From NCBI GenBank assembly GCA_020310875.1, contig CM035422.1, positions 53,496,894 to 53,560,893 of the forward strand: 64,000 bases of DNA. Direction: 5' to 3'. The translations under genes and the position numbers were made by a program. Origin of the DNA: Ceratopteris richardii. Taxonomy: Eukaryota; Streptophyta; Polypodiopsida; Polypodiales; Pteridaceae. Under the pieces are notes generated by a model. That model saw only the letters and a program-made list of their open reading frames with translations, was not told the DNA's origin and ran no database searches. This document shows, piece by piece, positions 46,251 to 58,050 of the stretch (positions are counted from its first letter, which is position 1; each line of letters begins with the position of its first letter).

Positions 46251-49200
46251 CTGCTTCATCTCCATAAATAGATGGAATGTCTTGGGGAAATTGATCATGA
46301 AGATCATCAATCTCAGGAATAGGAGGGGAGTTACCCTTCTCCTTGGCCCATTTCTCTTCTTGTATTTCCCGCAAGAACTCTTGAGAGTACTGTTGAATTG
46401 AAGGAGGCATTCCAGCATCCGTGGAATTAGGAACATAAGCTCCCATTGGTGGTGAGCTTCCTCTCTCAATAACTAGTTGAGCCTGTGGAGGTAAAGAAAC
46501 TTGTGGTTTGTTTACCAACTGCTCTAATCTTTCTAGTAACCCTTGGAAATGCAAATCTGGTTTGACAGAGTTTGTCTGATTGAACTTTTGACTAGTCTTA
46601 AGTATAGCTTGAGCTTGTTCTACCATTTTCATGCACATTTTCATTCGTTCAATCTCTAAATCCGCTCTAGGGTAACTCTTGTCTAGATTTGTAGTTGTTG
46701 GCCCTTCTTGAAGACGAGCCTGGTAGGCCTTGAACATCATGTCCAAGCCTTCTGGGGTTGGATCTGCAAGAACAAACCCTGGTTGTGGCCTATTTACAAT
46801 GGGTGGTGGGGTGGGATGAGGTGGAGTGGATGGAGTTTTGGCATGCGAGGGGCTTTGAGATGCAATGTCTTCTATTTTTGTTTTCGCTTCTTTTAAGCTT
46901 TCTTCTAGTTCCGATAACTTTTTATTCCACTTGCGATTGGCCTTTTCTCTGGTATCTTTCCATGTTCTTGTTTTCCTCTTACTAGGCTCTCCTGATTCAC
47001 TTGACTCCGATTGTTCTGCTGGTTTATCTTGTTTTAATGCTTGTGCCCTAGTAACTGCTTGTATAGGTGCCACATTACTGCTACTTGAACTTGAATCCGC
47101 CACTAAGCCTACCACATTAATGGGTGTAATCTTGGGCGTACTAGAGGGGTTTCTTGGACAATCTCTGGGGAGATGGTCTTTGCCACAATCAGGACAAAAA
47201 GCATGTATTGTGATAGCTTGTCCTTGACTCAGAGATGGTCGATGGGGACAATCACGAAGGAAATGGTCGCCCTGACATCTGAAACATGGTCCTCTAGGGG
47301 CTTGTGGTCTTACTTGTCTTAATTAGGGCCTAGGGTTAGCATTTGTGTACATGAGATTTGAGTATTCAGGCTCCCAATTTTGTTCCATAAGTGATGCCTC
47401 ATATTGATATGGATAAATCTCACTATGTTCAGGTGACTCTGTGTAATAAGCATGTGGACTACCTTCATGGGAGTAGTTTGAACTATGAGCATGAGAGTCA
47501 TTCTCTGAGATCAATGGGGTTAGTGGCACCAATGCTCTATTTGGATTTTCCTCTCCCACAGCATACTTGATTGGAATCACGTTGGCAGGAGTTGGTGGTT
47601 GGTTTCCCAAGACAGGTTGTGGCCTATATGGTGCCTAATATTGCTGTTGTGGTCTATAATATGGCTGTTGGTATTGGTTCTGATACCTACCTTGTTGGTA
47701 AGGTTGCTGATAAGTTTTTCTAACAGCCTGCCTATTGTAGGGACAATCTTGAGCCGTGTGGTTCGTGTATTTTCTCTCAATAGTGCAATATGGAGCATTC
47801 CTTTCTCTAATGTTTTGGTTTTGCATTGGGCATACATTAGCCATGTGGTCCCCTCCACAAGTATAACATCGGTTCAATGGGGCGACTCTTTGTGTTTGTC
47901 TATTTTGGACTCCCAGCTTCTTGGCAACCTGCTCAGCTATCTCATCTATTTCCGTGGAGATTTTTGAAGTATGACTAGTAGACTATCAGAATCCTTATAG
48001 ACTTTGGACAATCCTAACTCCTCACCCAAGTTATCTTCTATGTCAATGCACATCCGCACACACTCTTCTATGGATCTGGGCTCTTTCAAGTACACATATG
48101 ATCTCAACTTTGTGCTCAGTAAGCCATCTAAGAACAAAGCCACTTGTTTGGATGGTGTGGGTAACTCGGGAGCAGGGCATCTCTCTAAATACTGTCTGAA
48201 TCTTCTACCTGCTAGTCGCACTGTTTCTTGGGGTGTCTGCTTGAAGCTATGGATCAGGGATGATGTGTTATGCCTGATACCACTCTTGGAAAATTCTACA
48301 ACGAATTCGTCTAGCAATTGACCTATATCGTGATAGTTGCGACTACTCAGTGGCTGAAACCAAGCTAAGGCAGTGCCCTTAAGAGTCAAACCAAATGCCT
48401 CGTACTGGGTGAACAAATCCTCAACCTGTTCAGCTCTTAACACTTGTTTGAAATCGGCCACATGATCATAAGGATCTCCTGACCCATCAAAATAATTCTT
48501 CATTGCCTTGATCACTTGAGTGGGTCTAAGGGTTCTTATGTGCTCTCGGGGTCTAGGCAATGGAAAGTCATGTTCATCTCTTTGTTGCCTATGTGCTTGA
48601 TGTCTCTCTCTTTCAGGTCTTTCATTTTCAAATCCTGCTCTATTTCTGCCCACAGGGTGTGCAAAACTTACCTCAGGTCGCTCTCTAGTTCTTTCTCTCT
48701 GGGCTTCATGAGCTTGGGATGATCCTACTCCTTGGGGACCATGGGAAACATTGGATCTTGGTGGAGGGAAAATCAATTCACTCTTCCAAGTATATGCATG
48801 TCTATCATGTTCTGTTACCAAGAATATCTTCTCTGATGTGTTATCCAGGTACACAACTTTGCGTGGTATCTCAAGGTCTTTGAATTCATAGATGATGACT
48901 ATGCCCAGTTGGCTAGGTTGATTTGGCTTGAATCTCCAAAAGGCTTCCTCTGTTTCTCTATTCAAGAATAGTTCTATGCTTTTGTTGTCTTGAGGGATCC
49001 AATCTGGTGTGATTACTCTGGTCAGAACTGACTTACCTCTAGGAGTCTGGGGTCCTTGTCCTACATTTCCTTGTTCTAGGTCTCCTATCTCATTCTCATG
49101 AATGACATTTCCAAACTCATCAGTCCTATCTGGTAGGTTGGTGACCACATAGATGGTTCCTTCCTTATCAATGTATGAACCCTCTTCGAACTTGACCACC

Positions 49201-49538
49201 GGGTGTTAAAGTCCAAAGGGTTGATCTGGATTTTTGAGTTGGACCACTAATCGCCTCAGGCCATCCTCATAGATGCGAGCACCTAATCGGTTGGTCCGAA
49301 TATATTCCAATTGTGTCTTATAGGGACCTTCTGGTGTTTGTAGATGGGCTATTCCTGAATTACCTGCAGGTTTTCCCATGCTAAAAGACATTTCTGAGTC
49401 ACTTGTGTCTGAGTTTAGTACGTAAGGACAACCACTTAGTTGTTGTGCCCAAGACTTAGCTGTATGGTTGACACTAGACTGAGAAGATCTAATGCTTTTT
49501 CTATCCATGCCTAAGTGTCTATCAGATCTCAGGTTCAT
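46240..49538 (-). pseudogene. gag region of Gypsy G5
   Basis: Starts near 49,538 with a Ser/Arg-rich segment, then YIDKEGTIYVVTNLPDR (near 49,160). The capsid-like part is at 48,540-48,050: TQVIKAMKNYFDGSGDPYDHVADFKQVL..., FGLTLKGTALAWFQPLSSRNYHDIGQL, the Retrotrans_gag pattern. Three short zinc knuckles follow at 47,830-47,868 (CYTCGGDHMANVC), 47,248-47,286 (CFRCQGDHFLRDC) and 47,158-47,196 (CPDCGKDHLPRDC). All are 39 nt and all CX2CX3HX4C, with a Gln/Tyr/Pro-rich stretch between the first two. A lysine-rich and acidic tail then leads into protease. Fossil. Confidence 0.88.
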
Positions 49539-49539
49539 A

Positions 49540-51021
49540 AGCTTCGGCTAAGAGTCCAAAATTTCCCCTTGGTATGGTTCAAAAAATCCTTTGGAGTCCC
49601 CTTGGGTTCCAGGTCCCACTTGAAGCCCAACTTCAAATTATCCTATCTAAAAATCAACGCGTTATTCTTATAAAAAACAGTTGAGGCCGTGTAGGGTTCG
49701 AAACGAGCTTTCCAACGAGCTATAGAGCTCAAAAAATGGACTTTGGATGAAAAAGTTATGCCAAATTAGGCTCTTAGGGGTCAAAACAGGCAAACAGGAC
49801 CTTCTGGCACGATTTTGTGAAATCAAGAAAATCGCGATTTTGTGAAATCAAGAGAATCGCGATTGTGTGAAATCAGAAAATCGCGATTTTGAGCACAGAA
49901 TCGTGTTTTTGAAAATCGTGATTTTGAGCACAGAATCGTGTTTCAGAGAATCGTGGTTCACAAAATCGTGTTTTGAAAATCGCGATTTTGTACCTTGGAT
50001 GAAAATCGTGTTTTTTAGAGAATCGTGTTTTTAGAGAATCGCAATTTTGAGCACAGCCACAGAATCGTGTTTTCTCAGAATCGTGTTTTTTTTTTGCTGA
50101 AAATCGTGATTTGTGAGAATCGCGATTTTGAGCAGAGAATCGTGTTTTTGAGAATCGCGATTTTGAGCAGAGAATCGTGTTTTCACAAAATCGTGGTTCA
50201 CAGAATCGTGTTTTCACAAAATCGTGTTTTTGGAAATCGCGATTTTAAGCACAGAATCGTGTTTCAGAGAATCGTGGTTTACAAAATCGTGATTCACAAA
50301 ATCGTGTTTTAGAGAATCGTGTTCTAGAGAATCGCGATTTTCTCTTAGAGAATCGCGATTTTGTCTTAGAGAATCGTGATTCACACAATTGTGTTTTTCA
50401 CAAAATCGTGGTTCTCAGAATCGTGTTTTTTGACATAAAAATTGCGATTTTATCTCAGAGAATCGTGTAATCGTGTTTTAGAGAATCATGTTCTCACAGA
50501 ATCCTGTTTTTGGCTGAAAATCGTGATTTGTGAGAATCACGATTTTGAGCACAACCACAGAATCGCGATTCTGAGAATGACCACAGAATCGTGATTCTTT
50601 CAGCAAGCTTTTAGGCGGGAAACAGAAAATCGTGATTTTCAAAAAAAAATTGAATTTTCACAGAATCGCGATTTTCATCACAGAATCGCGTTTTTTGGCG
50701 GGAACTTCAAATTTTTGAGCGTCGAGCAATGGCGAGCTCCGTATGAGCAGAAAATCATGAAAAACACAGGCGCTTGTTCTCCCTTGCACTTCCTAACTCC
50801 TTCCCACACAATAATGCATGAAAAATGGTATGAAAATGGTGACAATGCACTAAAAAACAAGAAATTTCTATGAAGAAGAAGATGGAAGAAGGTGGAGATG
50901 ATGATGATGAAGAAGATGAAGAAGAAAAATCAAAAAATGAACAAAAATGACAGTTTTTTTTTACCTTCCAACGTCGCAAATCTATGATCTTACCATCACA
51001 ACGCTCGTCCTCAAAGCTCTC
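49540..51021 (-). other. 5' leader of Gypsy G5
   Basis: 1.5 kb between the primer site and gag with no recognised protein. 49,810-50,700 is filled by short AATCG repeats (listed separately). 50,880-50,935 is a (GAA/GAT)n-rich run. Such long leaders are common in large plant Gypsy elements and usually hold packaging signals, but none can be named here. Confidence 0.7.
49810..50700. repeat. Array of AATCG[C/T]G short repeats
   Basis: About 40 occurrences of ATCG in about 890 bp, nearly all as AGAATCGTGTTTT or AAAATCGCGATTTT with spacers of 8-20 bp such as GAGCACAG, CACA or CAGAG. AAAATCGCGATTTT is a perfect 14-bp palindrome and occurs several times, for example near 49,829 and 49,878. Spacing is irregular, so this is not a fixed-period satellite. 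It lies wholly inside the leader of G5. Confidence 0.9.
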
Positions 51022-51039
51022 TCCCCGGCAACGGCGCCA
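51022..51039 (-). other. Primer-binding site of Gypsy G5 (tRNA-Asp)
   Basis: The plus strand reads TCCCCGGCAACGGCGCCA, identical to the 3' end of plant tRNA-Asp with CCA. The minus strand is the TGGCGCCGTTGCCGGGGA primer site known from Athila and Tat/Ogre Gypsy lineages. It fixes the orientation of G5 and the inner LTR edge just to its right. Confidence 0.93.
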
Positions 51040-51045
51040 AAATTT

Positions 51046-51500
51046 GGTGTAGCTCAAGCGTAAGCACCACCTCCTTTACTTGTCAATCCGCGGAGATGTG
51101 AGGACCGATATGAAGACCATGAGCAAGTGAAGGCACAAGTGCGTGAGTGAAAGCACACAAACATGCACACACATACACACACACGCGCATAAGGTAAGAT
51201 CAAAGAGAGGAACAATGGAAAGCTTTGATTGCAAAAGAGTTCTCTTACAAAAGCTCTATTCTCTAACTAGCTAACCTCAAAAATGAGCTCTCTAGCTCTT
51301 TTTATAGTTTTTTGACTAGTTTTGGCCTTGTCCAGACCTAGTGTCCGGCCTAGTTAAAAATTAGGTTCCAGGGCTTATTTGAGGGCTCAAACGGAGTCTA
51401 AAAATTATGAAAATTGGTAGGATGATAGTTCTAATACTCCTCAAGCTCAAGGACTCCTCGGCTTGAACAAAATGGAGTTATAAAAATAGATAATGGTATT
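51046..51500 (-). repeat. 5' LTR of Gypsy G5 (outer end undefined)
   Basis: The inner edge is at 51,046-51,049 (minus strand ...GAGCTACACCA). On the minus strand TATAAAAAGAGC near 51,295-51,306 is the likely promoter. A (CA)n-rich stretch lies at 51,155-51,195. No 3' LTR is in the window to define the outer limit, so the right coordinate is arbitrary. Confidence 0.65.
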
Positions 51501-52576
51501 TACAATGGTTTTTAGTGATGAAAATCACTATTTTTGTAGGGGATTCTTTTGAAAATTTGACATACACTTCTTGGAGCTCCCTACTTGCTCCCTTTCCTTG
51601 TGTGTCCACCTTTTGATGTGCTTCCATGCTTTGTCCTTGACTTTGAGCTTCAACAAGGATAACAAGTGAAAAGATCAAACCAAGGATTTTGACATTTTTA
51701 CCAAGAAAGAGAGAGGAAGAGATGTTAGAGAACCATGAACCTGACTCAGGCCTATACACAAGGAAAAAGGAAGAGTTATCAAAGAAAGAGAAGGTAGAAG
51801 ATCGATGCAAAAATAAGGTTTGAGATGGGACTTTGAATGACAGTGAAGAGTCATACCAACGTAACATAGATTATCAAGGCTGAGAAAACGATCTCACAAA
51901 GATAAGGAAAGACTATCCCATAGTGGTAGTAGAAAGAGGTGAAAGAGGTGAAATAATATCCCATAGTGAAGAAAGAGGTGAAAGAGCATGACGTGGAAGA
52001 CACGAAAGTCGCATGAGTGAGAGTAGAAGGTCTAATGAGCACAAAAACCACTTAACAGTAGTTTGGTACCAAAACAGGACACTTAAGTTGTGTTCATAAT
52101 ATAAAATTATAAAACACAATAAATCATGTTTTGTGTTCATGTAAATAGCCTCTCAACATGCTATGGTAGTGAATAGGATGAAAATTCTTTATCAAATGTA
52201 TTTTTATCAAAAGAAAAAAATTCATCATATAAAAAAAAAAATTATACATATTCCTTAAAACATAGATCACATATTATTAACCTCAAACTCACTTAGAGAA
52301 ATCATTTCAATTCAAATAAAATCAATTATTTTGACTTTGTACACCAAAAATAGCAACTAGTCCTAAACATGGTTCAAACAAACTTATGGGAATCCATAGA
52401 AGTGTACAAATGCGCTAGCAATCAAACAAGTTATAAAGACAACAACCAAGGTATACACATATAAAATCAACTGATATGACTCTATTCACCAAAAATAGAA
52501 AACCAAAGCCTAGATATATAACTCAAAAGAATTTATGGACTAGTTCTTTTAACTCAAGTGTCCTAGTACAGAACTA
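51501..52576. other. Unassigned stretch right of G5
   Basis: May include the rest of the G5 LTR. Short direct repeats occur at 51,910-51,990 (TATCCCATAGTG twice, GAAAGAGGTGAAAGAG twice). 52,080-52,570 is AT-rich with several scattered ACCAAAAATAG-like words. No protein similarity seen. Confidence 0.3.
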
Positions 52577-53719
52577 GTGTTAAAAGATAGGAGAAAAAGA
52601 AAAAGGAGAAGACTTTTGGAGGATCATGGGAAAGAAAAAGGTCGGTCACATGGAGGCTATGTCCGATCATGTATTGATCATGAGGGTCCCCAAATTGTAG
52701 AGAACTATGATAGAGAACCTGGGAAACATAGTAGATTGTCAGATCGCTCAAGGACCCTAGAACAAAGTCTTCAGTCAGATAAGCACAGAATTGATTGTAA
52801 AAGGAATAAAGACTTTGATAGAGAAATCAATGAGGTGGAAACTCAAGCAGCAAAAAACACATATAATAGCAAGAGGCAAAGATCTGAGCCTGAGAAGAAT
52901 GAACAAGCCGAAACTTCAATCCAAGCCCCCCTCTAAAGAGCAAAGAGAGCTAGATTATGCTCAGAGCTTAGATGCAAATTTACATGAAGTTGAAAGCAAG
53001 GCAGATCTTGATACTTTTGAAAAGTTCACCGAACCTTCAAACAAACATGAGATTCAGAATCTTAAAGATGATATGGTTCATATTCATGCTAAGGAACATC
53101 ATGGCATCCAATCTATAGCTCAAAAAGTTGAAGATGGTAGTATCATTCTATTGAAAGAGAAACCTTCATGGGAGGTTCAAGCTAATAGCTCAAGATGCTC
53201 ATCAAAGGGACAGAGGCTAGTCTCACCAGAGGGTTCTCATACAACATCATGGGATAACCTTGACCTTCAAAAATCAATTGGAAGTACAACATATGCTAAA
53301 TATCTCTATCTAGAGATAGTGGGGAATCTACATTTGACTCAAGGAGGATACTTCTTGCCATAGAAAGAAACACAAGAGCCACTGTGATATGAGTAGGGTA
53401 GATATACAAAGAGATTCCAAGCATAAAACTGATTTTTATCTCGAAAAATAGGTTTCAAATAGACTAGACGTTCAAAGTGAAGTCCACCTTCACACAAAGA
53501 ATGATCAAGAAACCAGAAAAAAACAAAAATAGGGTGCATTAGACAAAGTTAAAATCTAGGGATTTTGTAAATCATTCACGACGTAGGGAAGATGTTGTTG
53601 AAAGGACAAGGGAAGAAGATATTGAAAAGAAACTTCACTTGATCAAGGATGTCAGAGAAGCCATGGACCATAAAGATATTGTGCAGAGGATTCAGAAGGA
53701 GAGAAGAGTAGTGTTGTGA
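52577..53719 (+). pseudogene. Decayed host-like gene for an Arg/Lys/Ser-rich nuclear-type protein
   Basis: Protein-like sequence in a composition unlike the surrounding retroelements. 52,577-52,936 is open and rich in Arg, Lys, Asp and Ser (KDRRKRKRRRLLEDHGKEK, SDRSRTLEQ, SKRQRSEPEKNEQ). It continues in another frame to 53,363 (LDYAQSLDANLHEVESKADLD, KHEIQNLKDDMVHIHAKEH, SPEGSHTTSWDNLDLQKS). A third frame from 53,386 holds SRVDIQRDSKHKTDF, and about 53,550-53,716 reads RDFVNHSRRREDVVERTREEDIEKK. Frame changes near 52,930 and 53,370 and several stops show it is not functional. No introns are visible, so it may be a processed copy or a captured exon. The style suggests an RNA-processing or zinc-finger protein, but I cannot name the family. 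Confidence 0.5.
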
Positions 53720-53739
53720 GGTCAAAGGGGCAGCGACCC

Positions 53740-55685
53740 ATATGACATGTAGGTACGGAAGGAGTTATTGCAAGCATCCAAGGGTTTTGCAAGGTGCATT
53801 CATGATGCATTTTTTTAAGCAACAATCAGGAATAGCACAGTCTGTGACTGTCCAAGGCTTTTGTCCTGATTGCGATAAGGAACATTTTGTAAGGGACTTC
53901 CCTAAGATTTCAATCGATACACACAAGATTTACTCTGATCAATGTTATTAGATTGGTAGTAGATTCTAGTCGAAGTGTGATGAACACTTCCCTAGTGCAA
54001 GTAGTAATTAGATCTCAGGCACAATAGCAAGCTCAAGGCTAAGGACAAGAGAAGAATCCAAACAAGAGTGAGACTGAGAGACTAACTAAGAAGAGAACAA
54101 GAGCTTGGAAGGATAGCCATGAAAGGATGAAGAGACAATGCACAAAGAAGATGAGTGAACGTGAAGAGAACCTAAGTGAAACGAAATCCAAATTGATAGA
54201 AATCGCATCCCACACACCCTCTCAACCCCCACCACCCTCATCACACCAAAACCATCCCACCAAACCACCACCACCACCACCAACAACCTAGCATATCCTA
54301 CTCCAAAAGATATAGACATGATGTTCAAAGCATATCAGGCGAGAATCCAAGAAGGATCAAATGTGGCACATTTAGATAAGTGTTATCTGAGAGCTGACTT
54401 AGAAATTTTAAGTACTAAGATTTGTGCAAAAATGGTAGAACTAGCCAAGACCATCTTTGACACCAACTGCCTTTTCAATTACACTAACTTAGCCAAAGTA
54501 TAGTTGCATTTCCATGGATATTTATAAAGATTGGAGAGGATGTTAGCCAACCCTAGGAAGTTATCTACATCAAAGGTAAGTAACAAGGGAAGTGAAAGGA
54601 TAAGCTTGCCTCTCAAGGAAGCTTATGCTCCTAATTCCTCTGATCTAGGAATATCTTCTTCTATAGATCAATGCTCACAAGAGTTCTTAAGAGAGATTAA
54701 AGAGGAGAAATGGGCTAAGGAGAGCAAAGATCCTCCTCCCATTCACATAGTGGATGATCTTCATGATCAATTCCCACAGGACATTCCCTCTATTTACTCA
54801 AGAATCGAAAGATGTACACACTAGTGAACTGTTAGACTTCAAATCCAATTCCCTACAAGAATTTCCTCATTTCAAAAGCCCATGGGATTCTAAGTCTATT
54901 TAGATGAGAGCCCCTATTGTCATGGTAAGAAATAAGGAATCCATCATACCCAGGAACACAGATGACGTGAAAAATAGTAAGGCACAGTGTCACTTCACTT
55001 CAGAGGAGCTATTGAAAGTGAAAGATGAACTCTTGAGGCATATAACAAATCAAGTTCAAGAAGCAACCGAACCACCCTTTGAGATAGGGACACACAAGAT
55101 GGTGCCAGAGATACTCCTAGCCAAGGTTGGGGATATGAGTGAAGGAGAAGAAGGAAATATCTATCTCCTTATTACTTATCAAGGCCACAACACCAAACCA
55201 ATCTTGGACTCAAGTGCAAGTGTTGCCATTGCTACCACCTCCTTATGAAAGTGTTGGGGCAAGTGAGCACTCAGACCAATGAGCATAAAACTACGAATGG
55301 AGATGGATTCCATAACTAGAATAACGAAGAATGCATGTGTAAGGAAATCATCAAGATGAAACAAATTGTTAGAAAAAGATCCTTTAGAGATTAGCCCTAA
55401 AAAATTAAAAAACTTGTAGTAGGGGTGGTGGAAGGAGGTGATAATGAGCCTAAACCTTGTAGATGGATGCATAGGAAAACCCTTAGGTATTTAAGAAAAG
55501 GTGATAATCGAAACCTTTGGAATTGAAATAGAACATACATTTGCAATAGTGGAATTTCCTCATCTAACATCATATGAGATCATCTTTAGAAGACCTTTTA
55601 TGAGAGAATAGCATGTAGTTCAAGATTGGGGAAAAGATTTCTTTTACCTATAGAAGCAAGGAGATGTCACTAGAGTCAATCTTAA
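53740..55685 (+). mobile_element. Ty3/Gypsy G6, gag-protease remnant
   Basis: GFCPDCDKEHFVRDF knuckle at about 53,850. A lysine-rich block and a Pro-rich stretch (54,210-54,290), IDMMFKAYQARIQEGS near 54,315, SQEFLREIKEEKWAKE near 54,690 and DDLHDQFPQDIPSIY near 54,750. Protease-like NIYLLITYQGHNTKPILDSSASVAIAT near 55,160-55,240 and VQDWGKDFFYL near 55,620. Same family as G1/G3/G5 but more diverged. Old, broken. Confidence 0.85.
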
Positions 55686-57100
55686 AATCTGTTGTAAAAT
55701 TTCCTCCACAAAAAGTTGCAATTCCCTCCAAAGAACTGTATTTTCCAACTTATGCCTATTTTTCAATTTTTGACCCAAATTGTTTGATGGTGATGCTTGA
55801 AGTAATTTTTTATGATATTTCTCATTCCTTTCAAATTAACAAAATTTCCAATTATGATCAAGCAATGATTTTCAAATCCATTCATTTTCGAAGAAACCAC
55901 TTTCCTCAAAATTTTTCATCTTTCCTCTTTCTTTCACATTTTAGAAACATCATCCAATGCATATACGTGCACATGCACCATCTCAATTCTTTTTCAAAGA
56001 TTTTCTAGTTTTAAAAAAACAACAAAAGAAAATTTATGTATGGTTTCCTTCAACAGAATCTCAAAAGCTTATGGTAAAAAGTGTGAACCTTACAAATGAG
56101 ATTAGAGAACAAAGCATAACTCTTGCACTATCTCATCAACAAGATGATTGAAGAAATCGTTTCAAGATCAAATCATACTCACCTTTTCATCATTGTTACA
56201 CTTAGTAATTCAAAAGTACCTTGATGAAGCGTTTGTTACCATCAACTTGGAAGATACAACAAGTTCCAAAGCTTTACTTCATTTATCCCTAGCAACAACA
56301 TCAAAAAATGTTTGTTGCACTTTGGAGTTGTCCTCTCCAATCATCATAGTATAAAGGATCAACAATCTCAAACACTTAAGTTCTCAATCTGGGAAGTATA
56401 CTAAGACCATAGCCCCTTCTTTGTCAATGGACTCCAAGATTTATCATTTAAAGATAGTACATTAGAGATTTCATCAAGTTTCTTGACATTTCTTCTTTTG
56501 AGCATAAGATTTTCTAGAAAGAAGCTTTTTCAATGATTCTTGTACCTAAAGTGTGCTATCTTTTATAAAGAAGACATTGGTCAAGATATTTTAAGGTTTT
56601 AGTTTCCATAACCCCTTGATGAGAGAATCACAATTTTGACCACATAATCGTTAGAAAATAGTTCCTAGCTTGATTCGAAGGTCTTGAGATATGGAAATAG
56701 ACTCATGGAAGCATGAAACACAAATACAACTATTGCTTGCACAGATAAATCCACAAAAAACACTTATAAAGTCCACTTGAAATTACCATTGAAGTTGAAT
56801 GATGAGAAAAGACAGTTACAAGAGCTCTCTAGTCTTGATTAATCTCGAAAGTGCAAGATTACAAAATAAGTCATAAAAATTGATCTTTATACCTTTTTAA
56901 GTTTCCATGTTGACAATTAGAATAGATCCTCTAAAGTTTCTATTCTAAAAATTAGTAGTCTAGAGAGCTATAAAAATTCTACAAAAATTATTTATGCTAC
57001 CATTCATCATGAGGAAGACTCTTCCTCATGTTTACAAAATCTTGGATAATCTAATCTACTATATCACAAAAATTCCATCTTTTCCCATTCAAAAAACGTT
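55686..57100. other. Unassigned AT-rich stretch
   Basis: About 1.4 kb with only short, low-complexity open stretches. No motif, terminal repeat or RNA gene recognised. The end (from about 57,100) grades into a Copia remnant. Confidence 0.3.
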
Positions 57101-58050
57101 TTTCCTAATGATGAACATCAAACATGTACTAGGATTCTCACCCAAAGCGCAATACCTAATGGTAGACAAGAGGTTTCTTAGGCGCTACCTAAAGGCCCTA
57201 TAAATGGAGGTTTATTTTATGCTTATCATGAAGATGTATACGTGAAAGATTATGGGGCAAGCTTGAACAATGAGAGAAGGAGTACAAGTGGCTATTTTGT
57301 CATGATTGGAATCAAGACTTTCTTGTGGAGCTCCAAAACGTAGCCAACAATAGCTCTACCTTCAACTGAAGTTGAATATAGAGATTTAGCCCTTGTCACT
57401 TCTGAACTTACATGGTTGAAGAAGATCCTTAAAGATATGAATTCGCAAGTGAAACAATTTCCTATCCTATATTACAACTAAGGACCAAGGAATCAATTTG
57501 CAGACATGTTTACAAAGTTATGGAAGGAACAAAGCTATTCAAATTCAAGAGATGCATTGGTATGACAGATTTAAGTTCAAGGCTTGAAGGAGAGTGATAA
57601 AGAAACAAGCATTAAACCTTAGCTCAATGCTCAAGGGCGTGGATGAAAAGTTTATCCATCATGTTGAGGCTTTATATCACGAATTGCAACTATGAAAAAG
57701 TTTCAAACACTTTCTTAAGCCATAAACTACCAAAAAGTAAATATATTGTAGGAGCACTTTTTGATAGCATATATTTGTACGGAAATAAATTGTGAGTGTA
57801 ATTCCACAACCTCTATTCTCTTTCTAGGAGATTTTAGGGTGTAAAAAAGCTGCTACATGTAACCCCCTCCTTAGGCAGTCATTTCATTAGCCTATACTTC
57901 TCGATAGTTATCCATTGCTCACTGCCTCTATATATAGTGAGCTAGTTTCTTTTACCAATTTGTTTTTGGTGTTACTCCTCCCATTTTCAATTAAAGGTGA
58001 TTCTACTTGTTTGCTAATAACTCAAAGTCTACTAAAGCTGATTTTTTTCT
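57101..58050 (+). mobile_element. Ty1/Copia C6, RNase H end and LTR remnant
   Basis: KRFLRRYLKAL then INGGLFYAYHEDVYVKDYGASLNNERRSTSGYFVMIG and PSTEVEYRDLA (57,160-57,390), the Copia RNase H pattern. Then a GPRNQFADMFTK tail and a purine tract (GGCTTGAAGGAGAGTGA, about 57,580). LTR-like sequence follows, with CTATATATAGTG near 57,930. LTR borders are not defined. Old, broken. Confidence 0.7.

Larger units (their letters stand above)
36135..51500 (-). mobile_element. Ty3/Gypsy copy G5, split by Copia C4
   Basis: Minus-strand copy of the G1/G3 family. From the right: 5' LTR (inner edge at about 51,046), tRNA-Asp primer site, 1.5-kb leader filled with AATCG-type repeats, gag (49.54-46.2 kb), protease (46.25-46.0), RT (45.3-44.3), then Copia C4, then RNase H and integrase to 36,135. 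The left end is not an LTR, so the element is incomplete and its target duplication cannot be read. About 8.9 kb remain without C4. Few breaks are visible in gag and pol, making this the best preserved of the three. The right limit given is approximate. Confidence 0.9.

Noticed and set aside
49810-50700. CRISPR-like repeat array
   Set aside because: Repeats are 10-14 bp, degenerate and irregularly spaced, spacers are not unique, and the context is a plant Gypsy leader.
52080-52570. AT-rich stretch as a MITE
   Set aside because: No terminal inverted repeats with flanking target duplication could be paired.
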